A stretch of 64,000 bases of DNA, taken from the NCBI GenBank assembly GCA_035517495.1, contig DATIYT010000104.1, forward strand, positions 124,001 to 188,000. Reading direction: 5' to 3'. The translations under genes were made by a program, and so were the position numbers. This document shows positions 15,987 through 24,278 of this stretch, one piece after another (positions within the stretch are counted from its first letter, which is position 1; each line of letters begins with the position of its first letter). The notes under the pieces were generated by a model, which worked only from the letters and a program-made list of their open reading frames with translations, had not been told where the DNA came from and ran no database searches. The stretch comes from DASZHJ01 sp035517495. GTDB lineage: Bacteria; Pseudomonadota; Alphaproteobacteria; ATCC43930; CGMCC-115725.

Positions 15987-16799
15987 CTACCTCGCCATTT
16001 TCGGCATCACATCGAGCTTTGCCGCGATCCCCTGCAGGGCCGGGCTCACGGCGGGATATCGCGCGAGCACGCTCGGGTCATGGCCGGGGATGATGTGATC
16101 GGGAGTTTCCGCCAACCGATCCAGCACCTGCCAGCCCGCCATGTACGCGGGAATATCGACCAGCACCGGGAAGGGATTGTTGGTCTCCTTGTTCTCGAAG
16201 AAATGCAGCGCGTCCGAGGCCACGACCACGTTGCCGCGGCGCGTTGCCACCTGAGCGATTTGCAGCCCGGGCGTGTGTCCACCCACATGGCGGATGGCGA
16301 GGCCGGGCGTCACTTCGTCCTCGCCCTCGTGGAAGGCGACGCGGCCGCCATAGACGCCGCGCAGAAGCGCGCAGACCTGTTCGATATCGTAGGGGCGGCG
16401 CAGGAAGGCGTTCCCCATGCAAGGGCCCGTGGCGTGGATCATTTCGGCGCGCTGCACATGAAAGCGCGCATTGGGAAACTTGTCGAAATTGCCGGCGTGA
16501 TCCCAGTGGAGATGGGTGGTGATGACGTCGGTGACATCGCTCGGATCGATGCCGACCGCCTTCAATCCCTCGCTGGGGCAGCGCAGGAAATCGTGGCCGC
16601 GCGCGGCGCAGGCCGCCGCATCGGCGCCACTGTCGATCAGGATGGTTCGCTTGTCGTTGCGTGCGATCCAGACAAAGAAATCGATGGGCATCGGCGCATC
16701 GTGCGGATCGCCCGGCGGCAACTGGTAGAGGTGATCGATCCGCCGCCGGCGCGGATTGGTGGCATAGCGGATGACAGTGAGATCGAAGGGAGCAGTCAT
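15987..16799 (-). CDS. Metallo-beta-lactamase-fold hydrolase, N-acyl homoserine lactonase type
   Basis: The 270-residue protein has the dinuclear-metal motif HLHWDHAG (~99-106), the His of GPCMG/ATG context, VGGHTPG and the distal SDAL and IPGHDP elements. The closest family I know is the AttM/AiiA-like lactonases and related quorum-quenching or gluconolactone-type hydrolases. This similarity does not prove a lactone substrate. ATG 16799 with GGAGAC upstream is preferred over 16826. It is divergent from the NUDIX gene. Confidence 0.85.
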   Translation of the reverse strand: MTAPFDLTVIRYATNPRRRRIDHLYQLPPGDPHDAPMPIDFFVWIARNDKRTILIDSGADAAACAARGHDFLRCPSEGLKAVGIDPSDVTDVITTHLHWDHAGNFDKFPNARFHVQRAEMIHATGPCMGNAFLRRPYDIEQVCALLRGVYGGRVAFHEGEDEVTPGLAIRHVGGHTPGLQIAQVATRRGNVVVASDALHFFENKETNNPFPVLVDIPAYMAGWQVLDRLAETPDHIIPGHDPSVLARYPAVSPALQGIAAKLDVMPKMAR

Positions 16800-16918
16800 T
16801 TCCGGGTCTCCTCGTCTGGGAAGCATTGTTGTACCGCGCGGCGGGAGCGGCGATCAAACCAAGGCTTCTGTGGCGGGCTTTCATGGCCTATAAGGGACTA
16901 TCCCAACCGGAACATCGC

Positions 16919-17710
16919 ATGTCCGAACGCGCCGAGGCAAAAACCCCTGTTACCCCGATTCCCGCCGCAACTCTGCTGGTCGCGCGCGACGGACCCCAGG
17001 GAATCGAAGTACTGATGATCGTGCGCCACGACGCCTCGGGATTCGCGGCAGGCGCTTGCGTGTTTCCCGGCGGCAAAGTCGATACCGCCGACCGCGCGCT
17101 GATCACGGCCGCCGCCAATTCCGATGGCTTGGCGGACGAAGTCCTCGCCTATCGCATTGCGGCCATCCGTGAGACTTTCGAGGAAGGGGGCGTGCTTCTG
17201 GCGCGCGCAAAGCCAAGCGGAGCAATGCTTTCGGCGGCCGCGCTCCGCGATCTCGTCGGACGGCACGACAGTGAGAATTTCGCCACCTTCGTGACCAACG
17301 CCGGGCTGGAGCTTGCAACCGACCTGCTGGTGCCATTCGCCCATTGGATCACGCCAAAATTCAGCCCAAAGCGCTATGACACCCAATTTCTGCTGGCGCC
17401 CGCGCCCCCGGATCAGGTAGCGATCCATGACGGACGCGAGGCCGTCGAAGTGCGCTGGATCACGCCCGCATCCGCGATCGAGGCCAGCGATCAGCGCAAG
17501 CTCAAACTGGTATTCGCGACGCGCATGAACTTGGCGAAGCTCGGCCGCTCCCGCACCGTCGCCGAGGCGATCGAGGCTGCGCGCCATGCGCGCATCGTCA
17601 CGGTTTCGCCGGAAATCGTGGATACGCCGGCGGGTCAGGTCTTGAGAATCCCCGCCGAGGCGGACTACGGCCTGACCGAGCTATCGACCAGCAAAGTGCA
17701 GCGCGCGTGA
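16919..17710 (+). CDS. NUDIX hydrolase, NUDT19-like with extended Nudix box
   Basis: The 263-residue protein hydrolyses a nucleoside diphosphate linked to another moiety. The N-terminal strand is AATLLVARDG and the box starts at VFPGGKVD. The REXXEEXG part comes only after ~30 extra residues (AAIRETFEEGG). That insertion is characteristic of the NUDT19/RP2-type family, which acts on CoA or acyl-CoA, so coenzyme A turnover is a reasonable inference. ATG 16919 follows CCGGAAC; an in-frame ATG at 16826 overlaps the divergent gene's leader. It ends 10 bases before the next gene, with which it forms an operon. Confidence 0.87.
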   Translation: MSERAEAKTPVTPIPAATLLVARDGPQGIEVLMIVRHDASGFAAGACVFPGGKVDTADRALITAAANSDGLADEVLAYRIAAIRETFEEGGVLLARAKPSGAMLSAAALRDLVGRHDSENFATFVTNAGLELATDLLVPFAHWITPKFSPKRYDTQFLLAPAPPDQVAIHDGREAVEVRWITPASAIEASDQRKLKLVFATRMNLAKLGRSRTVAEAIEAARHARIVTVSPEIVDTPAGQVLRIPAEADYGLTELSTSKVQRA

Positions 17711-17720
17711 GGGGAAGCGC

Positions 17721-18611
17721 TTGGTAACGATCCCGTTCCGCCTGGAGGAGAAACCGGCTTACGGCGCGCTGGAGACGATAACGCCGCTGATCCGGCGCAT
17801 CGTCGCGCGCAACCCCAGCCACTTCACCTTGCACGGAACCGGAACCTATGTGGTGGGACGCGGCCGCGTCGCGGTGATCGATCCCGGCCCGGATCTCCCG
17901 GAGCACGTGGAAGCACTGCTCAACGCGCTTCGCGGCGAGACGATCGAGCGCATCTTGGTGACTCACACGCACCGCGATCATTCGCCCGCGGCGGCCGCGG
18001 TCAAGCGCCTGACCGGCGCGCCGACCGCGGGTTTCGGGCCGCATCACGCGGCCGAAGGTCCGGCGGTCGAGGAAGGCGGCGACCGCGAATTCGTGCCCGA
18101 TCAGGTGCTGCGCGACGGCGACGAGATCGCGGGACCGGGCTGGCACTTCACGGCCGTCCACACTCCCGGCCACACCTCAAATCATCTCTGCTTCGCGCTC
18201 GCCGAGGAGCGGATGCTGTTCTCGGGCGACCACGTCATGGGCTGGTCCACCAGCGTGATCGTGCCGCCGGACGGCAATATGGGCGACTATATGCGCTCGC
18301 TCGAGAAGCTGCTGCGACGCGACGATCGGCTCTATCGGCCAACCCATGGCGGGCCAATCGAGGACCCGCGTCCGTTCGTTCAGGCCTTCATCGAGCACCG
18401 CCGCGAGCGCGAGGCCGCGATTCTGGCGCGCCTCGCCGCCGGCGATCGCACTATTCCCGCCATCGTGGACGCGGTCTATGTGGGACTGGCGCCGAGGCTC
18501 AAGCCTGCCGCCGCCCGCTCGGTGCTGGCGCATCTGCTGGAACTGATACAAGAGGGCCGCGTCGCCGCCGAGGGCGATGCTACGCTGGAGGCGCACTATC
18601 GGATCACCTGA
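17721..18611 (+). CDS. LACTB2-like metallo-beta-lactamase-fold hydrolase
   Basis: The protein has 296 residues. The TTG start at 17721 is set by AGGGGAAG 5-6 bases upstream. The metal-binding motif is THTHRDHSP (~78-86), followed by VHTPGHTSNH and FSGDHVMGW, and a C-terminal winged-helix-like segment (LAPRLKPAAARSVLAHLLELIQEG). This domain order matches the LACTB2/endoribonuclease-like branch, whose human member is a mitochondrial RNase. The bacterial substrate is not established. It follows the NUDIX gene closely. Confidence 0.88.
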   Translation: MVTIPFRLEEKPAYGALETITPLIRRIVARNPSHFTLHGTGTYVVGRGRVAVIDPGPDLPEHVEALLNALRGETIERILVTHTHRDHSPAAAAVKRLTGAPTAGFGPHHAAEGPAVEEGGDREFVPDQVLRDGDEIAGPGWHFTAVHTPGHTSNHLCFALAEERMLFSGDHVMGWSTSVIVPPDGNMGDYMRSLEKLLRRDDRLYRPTHGGPIEDPRPFVQAFIEHRREREAAILARLAAGDRTIPAIVDAVYVGLAPRLKPAAARSVLAHLLELIQEGRVAAEGDATLEAHYRIT

Positions 18612-18680
18612 CGAGCGCGGCCTAGCCTCGCTGGGGCCGTACGGCATAAGCTCCGGGGCGCAACGGTCGGAGACCCGAAT

Positions 18681-20306
18681 ATGGCCAGGATGACCACGGC
18701 GGAAGCGGCGGTAGAGGCGCTCATCGCCCACGGCATCGACACTGTCTACGGGCTCCCAGGTCTGCATCTCGACGCGCTGTTCGACGCGCTCTACGTCGCG
18801 CGCAACCGGCTGCGCACCATCCATACGCGGCACGAGCAAAGCGCCGCCTATATGGCGTTGGGCGCCGCCCTGGCGACCGGCCGGCCACAAGCGTTCACGG
18901 TGGTGCCCGGACCCGGCTTCCTCAATGCGGGTGCGGCACTGCTCACGGCGAGCGGCATGAACGCGCCGGTGCTGGCTCTCGCGGGGCAGATACCGCAAAG
19001 CGAAATCGATCGCGGCCACGGTCATTTGCACGAGATCCGCGATCAACTCGGCCTGGCGCGGCACATCACGAAATTCGCTGCACGCATTCGCGCGCCTTTC
19101 GAGGCATCGGCACTGGTACGCGACGCGCTTCAGGCCGCGCGCTCGGGACGGCCGGGCCCGGTCATGCTCGAATGTGCGATCGATGTCTGGGGACGGCGCG
19201 CCGAGGTGCCGCCGACGCCGACACCGGCGCCGATCGAGCCGCCGCCCGTCGACGAGGACGCCATCGAGGCAGCCGCGCGCATCCTGGGTGCCGCCGAGCA
19301 TCCGATGATCGTGGTCGGGGGCGGCGCTCTCGATGCCAGTGCCGAGGTGATCGCGGTCGCGGAACTGCTGGAGGCGCCCGTGCTCTCCTATCGCCGCGGA
19401 CGCGGGATCGTGCCGAGCAGCCATCGCCTCAGCATCCCGCTGCCCATCGGGCACCGGCTCTGGAAGCAATGCGATGTAGTGCTGGGCATCGGCACCCGGC
19501 TCGTCTATCCGCAGATGCATTGGGGAACCGACCGCGACCTCAAGGTCGTGCGGATCGATATCGATCCCGAAGAACCGGAACGGCTGCGCAAACCCGACGC
19601 CGCAATTATCGGCGACGCGGCGCCCGTCCTACGCGCGCTCGCTCGCAAAATTCCCGCGCACAACCGCAAGCGGGGCGCTCGCGACGCGGAACTGGCACCG
19701 CACCGCGCGTGGCTGGCCGACAAGCTGGAGCGGGTGCAGCCGCAAGTGAGCTATCTCCGGGCGATCCGAGCAGCACTTCCCGCGGACGGCATCTTCGTCG
19801 ATGAGGTGACGCAGGTGGGCTTCGTGAGCCGCCTCGCCTTCCCGGTCGAGAAGCCTCGCACCTTCATCTCGCCGGGATACCAGGACAATCTCGGCTGGGG
19901 CTTCGGCGCAGCGCTCGGCGTCAAGGCGGCAAAGCCCAATACCCCCGTGGTCGCGATCACCGGCGACGGCGGCTTCCTCTATCAGGTGGGCGAACTCGCA
20001 ACCGCCGTGCAGCACCAGATCGCGCTGGTGGTCGTGGTGTTCGACAACCAGAGCTTCGGCAATGTCCGCCGTATCCAGCAGGAGCAGTACGGCAATCGCC
20101 AGATCGCCAACGATCTCGCGAATCCCGACTTCGTGCGCCTCGCCGAAAGCTTCGGCTTGGCGGCATTCCGCGCCGAGACGCCGCAGGAGTTGGAGCGGGC
20201 GCTCGGCAAGGCCTTGGCGTTGGGCGCCCCTGCACTCGTGCATGTCCCCCACGGCGAGTGCGCCAGCCCCTGGGACCTGATCCTGATGCCGAGATTACGC
20301 GGCTGA
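18681..20306 (+). CDS. Thiamine-diphosphate-dependent enzyme (acetolactate synthase-like)
   Basis: This is a full-length 541-residue ThDP enzyme with three domains. The N-terminal Pyr domain includes the activating Glu in HTRHEQSAAYMA (~51). The central domain carries MIVVGGGALDASAEV. The C-terminal PP domain has the GDGGFLYQ ... VVFDNQSFGN metal-diphosphate motif. Relatives include acetolactate synthase large subunits, benzoylformate decarboxylase and sulfoacetaldehyde acetyltransferase. No regulatory ilvH-type subunit is adjacent, so a catabolic decarboxylase or carboligase is more likely than branched-chain synthesis. The upstream ribosome site is CGGAGACCCG. Confidence 0.9.
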   Translation: MARMTTAEAAVEALIAHGIDTVYGLPGLHLDALFDALYVARNRLRTIHTRHEQSAAYMALGAALATGRPQAFTVVPGPGFLNAGAALLTASGMNAPVLALAGQIPQSEIDRGHGHLHEIRDQLGLARHITKFAARIRAPFEASALVRDALQAARSGRPGPVMLECAIDVWGRRAEVPPTPTPAPIEPPPVDEDAIEAAARILGAAEHPMIVVGGGALDASAEVIAVAELLEAPVLSYRRGRGIVPSSHRLSIPLPIGHRLWKQCDVVLGIGTRLVYPQMHWGTDRDLKVVRIDIDPEEPERLRKPDAAIIGDAAPVLRALARKIPAHNRKRGARDAELAPHRAWLADKLERVQPQVSYLRAIRAALPADGIFVDEVTQVGFVSRLAFPVEKPRTFISPGYQDNLGWGFGAALGVKAAKPNTPVVAITGDGGFLYQVGELATAVQHQIALVVVVFDNQSFGNVRRIQQEQYGNRQIANDLANPDFVRLAESFGLAAFRAETPQELERALGKALALGAPALVHVPHGECASPWDLILMPRLRG

Positions 20307-20332
20307 GAGGGCTCAACCTCGGCCCAACGCAG

Positions 20333-21439
20333 TTAATTCGCTGCCGCCGCGTGCTGCGCAAAGCGCGGCATGACCGCCTGCGCCAGCAGCTCCATCGAGC
20401 GGCGCCAAAGCGCCGGGCGATCCCAGTCATGCCCGGTTATCAGCAGCGTGCCGAACGGCCCGGTTTCCTCGCGCAGCGCCGCGAGCTGATCCAGGACGCG
20501 CGCTGGATTTCCCGCGATCACCTGCGAGCGGACGATCTTCTCGACGGTCGTCGCCTCGTCGGACATCTCGAGATCGGGCTTGATCATGAACAGGGCCTGC
20601 CGGCCCTGGCTCATGCTGTGACGGAAGAAGCGATAGTAGTAGGCGAGCGCGCTTGCGGAATCACTCAGATACTCGTCCGCCTCGCCATTGCTTTCGGTCA
20701 CGAGGATGCAGCGCGCCACGCGCCAGATCGCGGGGTCGGCACGTCGGCCCGCCTTGGCGCAGCCTTCGGCGTAGCGCTCCCAATGGCTGCGCAGATAGCG
20801 GCGATGGAAGAAATTGCCGGAGACCGGAATCCAGCCGCGCTCGCCTGCGGTCACGGCGCTCGAAGAATTCGGCGTCACCAGGGAAAGCGCGATCGGCGGA
20901 TGCGGCTGTTGCAAAGGCCGCGGCAGCCAACCCACCTTGAAATCGGGCCAAATCTTCTCCTTGAGCGATATGTTCCAGAATCGCCCCCGCAGGTCGTAGG
21001 GCGGGTCTTGCGCCCAGAGCTTCAGCACCATCTCGATCGACTCAAGCATCATCTGCGGGCGAAGCTCGGCTTGCTCCACGCCGAACATCTCGATGTCGCT
21101 GACGAGTCCGCCGGGGCCGATGCCCATGATGAAGCGGCCGCCGCAGAGCTGATCGAACATGGCGGCGTGCGCGGCGACGGTCGCGGGGTGTAGCTGCGGC
21201 AGGTTGATGACGCCGGTGCCCAAGCGAATCTGTTTGGTGAGCGGCGCCACGCTCGCGAGGAAGATCAGCGGCGAGGTGATGCGTTCGCTCCAGGAACTGA
21301 AATGCTCGCCGATGTAACACTCGGCGTAGCCGAGCCGATCGGCGAGCATCACGGCTTCCCGATCCTCATCGAGGATCGTCGCGTAGTCGCGGTCGGGGTG
21401 GTGGAACGGCATCATGAACATGCCGAGCTTGACCGTCAT
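20333..21439 (-). CDS. LLM-class flavin-dependent oxidoreductase (last gene of hyu operon)
   Basis: The 368-residue protein is a luciferase-like monooxygenase, using FMNH2 from a separate reductase. Typical blocks are GYAECYIGEHF, TKQIRLGTGV, LPQLHPATVAAHAAMFDQL, GRFIMGIGPGG and QQPHPPIALS. The family oxidises alkanes, terpenes, pyrimidines or sulfonates. Its start has GGGAG upstream, and the gene begins 27 bases after the SDR stop, making it the downstream end of the leftward run from 33425. It is one of two such enzymes in the same operon, which suggests two oxygenation steps or two substrates. Confidence 0.92.
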   Translation of the reverse strand: MTVKLGMFMMPFHHPDRDYATILDEDREAVMLADRLGYAECYIGEHFSSWSERITSPLIFLASVAPLTKQIRLGTGVINLPQLHPATVAAHAAMFDQLCGGRFIMGIGPGGLVSDIEMFGVEQAELRPQMMLESIEMVLKLWAQDPPYDLRGRFWNISLKEKIWPDFKVGWLPRPLQQPHPPIALSLVTPNSSSAVTAGERGWIPVSGNFFHRRYLRSHWERYAEGCAKAGRRADPAIWRVARCILVTESNGEADEYLSDSASALAYYYRFFRHSMSQGRQALFMIKPDLEMSDEATTVEKIVRSQVIAGNPARVLDQLAALREETGPFGTLLITGHDWDRPALWRRSMELLAQAVMPRFAQHAAAAN

Positions 21440-21466
21440 GGAATAGCTCCCTGCCTCAACGAATGA

Positions 21467-22267
21467 TCACTGCGCCGTATAACCGCCATCGACGACCAGG
21501 CCGGCACCTGTCATGAAGCCGGCGTCGTCGGATGCCAGGAACACGATCCCCTTGGCGATGTCCTCGGCGCGCCCCAGACGACCGATAGGGTGCGCCACCA
21601 GCGATAGCCGCCGCGCCGCCTCCACGTCGTTAGTGCCGAGATTGTGCGCACGCGCCGCGAAGGTCTGCGCGCCCATATCGGTCTCGATCACGCCGGGATG
21701 GATGGAGTTGACGCGCACGCGGTACCCCTTGCGCGCGAATTCGAGCGCGGTCGCTTTGGTGAAGGTGGTGACGCCGCCTTTGGTCATGGAATAGAGCGGA
21801 TCGAGCTGAGAGCCCACTAGCCCCGCGATCGAGGCGAGATTGACGATGGCGCTGCCATGGGCTGATGCCTTGCCGCTCTCCTTAAGCGCCGGCAACGCGA
21901 GCTTGGTGCCGAGGAACACGCCCGTCAGGTTGATCGCGCTCAAGCGGTGCCATTCCGCAAGGGTCGCCTCCTCGACGCCCTTGCCGAGGAAAATGCCGGC
22001 ATTGTTGACGAGGATGTCGAGGCGGCCGAAATGGCGCACCGTCCCCGCGATCGCCGCGGTCCATTCTTCCTCGCGCGTCACGTCGAGATGCAGGTAGAGG
22101 GCTGCACCCTCGGCCTCGAGCGCACGCACCGTCTCGCGGCCGCGATCGTCGAGGACATCGCCGATCGCCACCTTGGCACCGGCGCGCACCATCAACCGCG
22201 CGGTCTCCGCGCCGATACCGCGCGCGGCGCCCGAGAGAAACGCCACCTTGCCGTCGAGCCTGTTCAT
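21467..22267 (-). CDS. SDR-family NAD(P)-dependent oxidoreductase
   Basis: The protein is a classical short-chain dehydrogenase of 266 residues. It has the cofactor motif SGAARGIG (~12-19), NNAG, the catalytic Ser in NLASIAG, the Tyr-x3-Lys pair in LYSMTKGG (~160-164) and the C-terminal VVDGGYTAQ. ATG 22267 is fixed by GGAGGAGG 7 bases upstream; the frame stays open far upstream to 23248 only because it overlaps the next SDR gene in another frame. It lies 29 bases after that gene. It would reduce or oxidise a ketone or alcohol intermediate of the operon's pathway. Confidence 0.93.
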   Translation of the reverse strand: MNRLDGKVAFLSGAARGIGAETARLMVRAGAKVAIGDVLDDRGRETVRALEAEGAALYLHLDVTREEEWTAAIAGTVRHFGRLDILVNNAGIFLGKGVEEATLAEWHRLSAINLTGVFLGTKLALPALKESGKASAHGSAIVNLASIAGLVGSQLDPLYSMTKGGVTTFTKATALEFARKGYRVRVNSIHPGVIETDMGAQTFAARAHNLGTNDVEAARRLSLVAHPIGRLGRAEDIAKGIVFLASDDAGFMTGAGLVVDGGYTAQ

Positions 22268-22296
22268 CGTTGGCCTCCTCCACTCCGTGGGCGCCG

Positions 22297-23121
22297 TCAA
22301 GATCGCGGCGCTTGATCCTTGGCATCGTAGCCGGGACGCGGGACCAATCCCATCAGCACCCGTCCGAAGCCGCCATCGACCGTCACGTTCTCGCCATTGA
22401 TATACTGAGCGTGCGCGCTCGCCAGGAACAGCACCGCTTCGGCAATATCCGCGGGTGTGCCGATCCGCCGCGCTGGTACGATCGCGGCGCGGCGCTCGGC
22501 TACGCCGGGCGCCTGATAGAAGGCCTCGCTCATCGGCGTGCGCACGAGGCCGGGGCTCACCGCGTTGCTGCGCACCCCCTGCGGCCCCCATTCCAGCGCG
22601 AGCTGCTCCGACAACATGACGACGCCGGCCTTGCTCACGCTGTAGGCGCCGCTGAAGGGTTGCGGATGTCGCGCCGCGATCGAAGCGACGTGCACCAGCG
22701 CGCCGTGGCCGCGCGCCAACATCGCGCGGCCAAACGCCTGCGCGCAGAGAAGGTACCCCGTGAGATTGACGCCGAGCATCGCGTTCCACTCGGCGGGGCT
22801 CAGCGTCGCGAGCGGACCCGCGCGCAGCAGCCCCGCATTGTTGACCAGCACATCGGCAGGGCCGAACGCCGCCATGCCGCGCTCGGCGGCAGCAGTCACG
22901 CTTGCGGGATCGCCCACATCGCACTCGATCGCCAGCGTCTCGGCGCCATCCTTGGCGAGCGCCACCGCCACGCGCTCGCAAGCAACACCATCGCGATCGA
23001 TCAGAACCAGTCGCGCTCCCGCTTGCGCAAATGCCGCGGCAATCGCGCTGCCGATGCCGCCGCCGGCGCCGGTCACGACACAGTTTTGGCCGCGCAGGCC
23101 GAGCCAATCCATCCCCGTCAT
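22297..23121 (-). CDS. SDR-family NAD(P)-dependent oxidoreductase
   Basis: The second short-chain dehydrogenase of the operon has 274 residues from ATG 23121. It shows GAGGGIGSA, the NNAG block, the catalytic Ser in HVASIAAR, YSVSKAG and the C-terminal NVTVDGGFGR. I chose 23121 because GAGG lies 8 bases upstream; a GTG at 23130 and an ATG at 23112 are also possible. It and the next SDR are different enough to be separate enzymes rather than a fresh tandem duplication. The gap to the upstream dehydrogenase gene is 143 bases, the longest in this operon. Confidence 0.92.
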   Translation of the reverse strand: MTGMDWLGLRGQNCVVTGAGGGIGSAIAAAFAQAGARLVLIDRDGVACERVAVALAKDGAETLAIECDVGDPASVTAAAERGMAAFGPADVLVNNAGLLRAGPLATLSPAEWNAMLGVNLTGYLLCAQAFGRAMLARGHGALVHVASIAARHPQPFSGAYSVSKAGVVMLSEQLALEWGPQGVRSNAVSPGLVRTPMSEAFYQAPGVAERRAAIVPARRIGTPADIAEAVLFLASAHAQYINGENVTVDGGFGRVLMGLVPRPGYDAKDQAPRS

Positions 23122-23156
23122 GGCCGTCACCTCGCTTTTCTATCGAGCTTCCGATC

Positions 23157-23225
23157 CTATTCCTGGCGCACAAGCAGCCCGAGCGAAAGGGCCAACACCT
23201 TGGACGCGAGCAGAAACCCCGCCAT
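23157..23225 (-). CDS. Possible 22-residue hydrophobic peptide
   Basis: In the 143-base gap after the 2-hydroxyacid dehydrogenase gene, the minus strand reads MAGFLLASKVLALSLGLLVR plus two residues and TAG. It is a plausible single membrane helix, in the same frame as the dehydrogenase but beyond its TAG at 23265-23267. No clear ribosome-binding site precedes the ATG. It may be chance, so I list it only as a weak candidate. Confidence 0.15.
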   Translation of the reverse strand: MAGFLLASKVLALSLGLLVRQE

Positions 23226-23264
23226 TGCCAGCAGAAGGCCGATGGCACGCCATGCTGTCCTCCG

Positions 23265-24263
23265 CTACCGATTGCGTCGCAGACGTTCGAGCCGCGCCGC
23301 GGAAGCCAAATTGACGGCTCCCTGGGGCACCTCGCCTCTGACCAGCGCCTCAGCCTGGCGTACGGTATCGAAGGCTTGGTGCTCGATCGCTTCGGGCGTG
23401 AGCCCCGCGATATGCGGCGTCGCGATCACGTCGCCGCGGGATGCCAGGTGCAGCGAGGGTTTCTGATCCGCGGCCCGCCCCACATCCATGGCCGCGCCGG
23501 CGATGCGCTTCTCGTCGAGCGCGCGGACGAGCGCCGCCTCGTCCACGAGATTGCCGCGCGAGAGGTTGATGAAGAAGGCGCTGGGCTTCATCCGCGCGAA
23601 CGCTGCGGCGTTCATGAGATTCTCGGTCGAGTTGTTGGCGACCACCAAGCAGACCACGAAATCGGATTGCCCGAGCAATGCCTCCAGCGGGACCTGCCTT
23701 AGCGCGGGATCGGTGACGGTCTTGTGGGGATCGTTCACGAGGACCTGCATCCCCAACGCCACGCCGAGCCCTGCGAGGTATTCGCCGATGGCTCCGTAGC
23801 CGATGATGCCGAGAGTCGAACCCTTGAGCTGACGGCCCATGCGCACCGTGGCCTCGCGGCCGGAGCGGTAGTCGAACACCGCGGGGGTCACGTGGCGCGC
23901 GAGATCGACCATCATGCCGACTGCAAGTTCGGCGACCGAGGGGATAAAACCGGGTGTGGCCTGACTGACGAGCACCCCATGCCGGCTCGCCGCGGGGACA
24001 TCGATGTTGCGGATGTCGACGGCGACCCGGAGAAACGCCACCAGATCGGGACAAGCCTCGAAAACGGCGGCGGGCCCCGCGGTCTGGCGATCGGAGACGA
24101 TGATCTCGGCGCCCTTCGCCTCACGGGCGAGCGCCGCAGCGTCGAGCACCGTGCCGGTCTCGTTTCGGCGCACCTTGCCCAACCGCTCCAGCGCCGCCAG
24201 CGCGCGCGGACCGTAATAGTTCTCCAGCATCTCCGGCGTGTGGGTCAGAAAGATCGCAACCAC
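23265..24263 (-). CDS. D-isomer-specific 2-hydroxyacid dehydrogenase family protein
   Basis: The 332-residue protein is NAD(P)-dependent. It has the Rossmann motif GIIGYGAIGEYLAG (~148-161), the catalytic Arg in INLSRGNLVDE and the His in TPHIAGLTPEA, with the Glu/Asp region between. GTG 24263 is chosen because GGGGGAGG lies 6 bases upstream; the GTG at 24269 directly abuts that site. Members act as phosphoglycerate, glyoxylate or hydroxypyruvate dehydrogenases. In this operon it could handle a 2-hydroxy or 2-oxo acid released by the hydantoinase-like step. It starts 15 bases after the binding-protein gene. Confidence 0.9.
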   Translation of the reverse strand: MVAIFLTHTPEMLENYYGPRALAALERLGKVRRNETGTVLDAAALAREAKGAEIIVSDRQTAGPAAVFEACPDLVAFLRVAVDIRNIDVPAASRHGVLVSQATPGFIPSVAELAVGMMVDLARHVTPAVFDYRSGREATVRMGRQLKGSTLGIIGYGAIGEYLAGLGVALGMQVLVNDPHKTVTDPALRQVPLEALLGQSDFVVCLVVANNSTENLMNAAAFARMKPSAFFINLSRGNLVDEAALVRALDEKRIAGAAMDVGRAADQKPSLHLASRGDVIATPHIAGLTPEAIEHQAFDTVRQAEALVRGEVPQGAVNLASAARLERLRRNR

Positions 24264-24278
24264 GTGCACCCTCCCCCG

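Noticed and set aside
18681..20306. Calling the ThDP enzyme IlvB for branched-chain synthesis because of leuCD nearby
   Set aside because: It is over 6 kb from leuD, lacks an ilvH partner, and its family has many catabolic members.
21467..23248. A 593-codon open frame through two SDR genes, looking like a fusion protein
   Set aside because: Only the part from 22267 is SDR-like. The upstream part is Arg/Gly-rich shadow of the second SDR gene in another frame, and GGAGGAGG marks ATG 22267.
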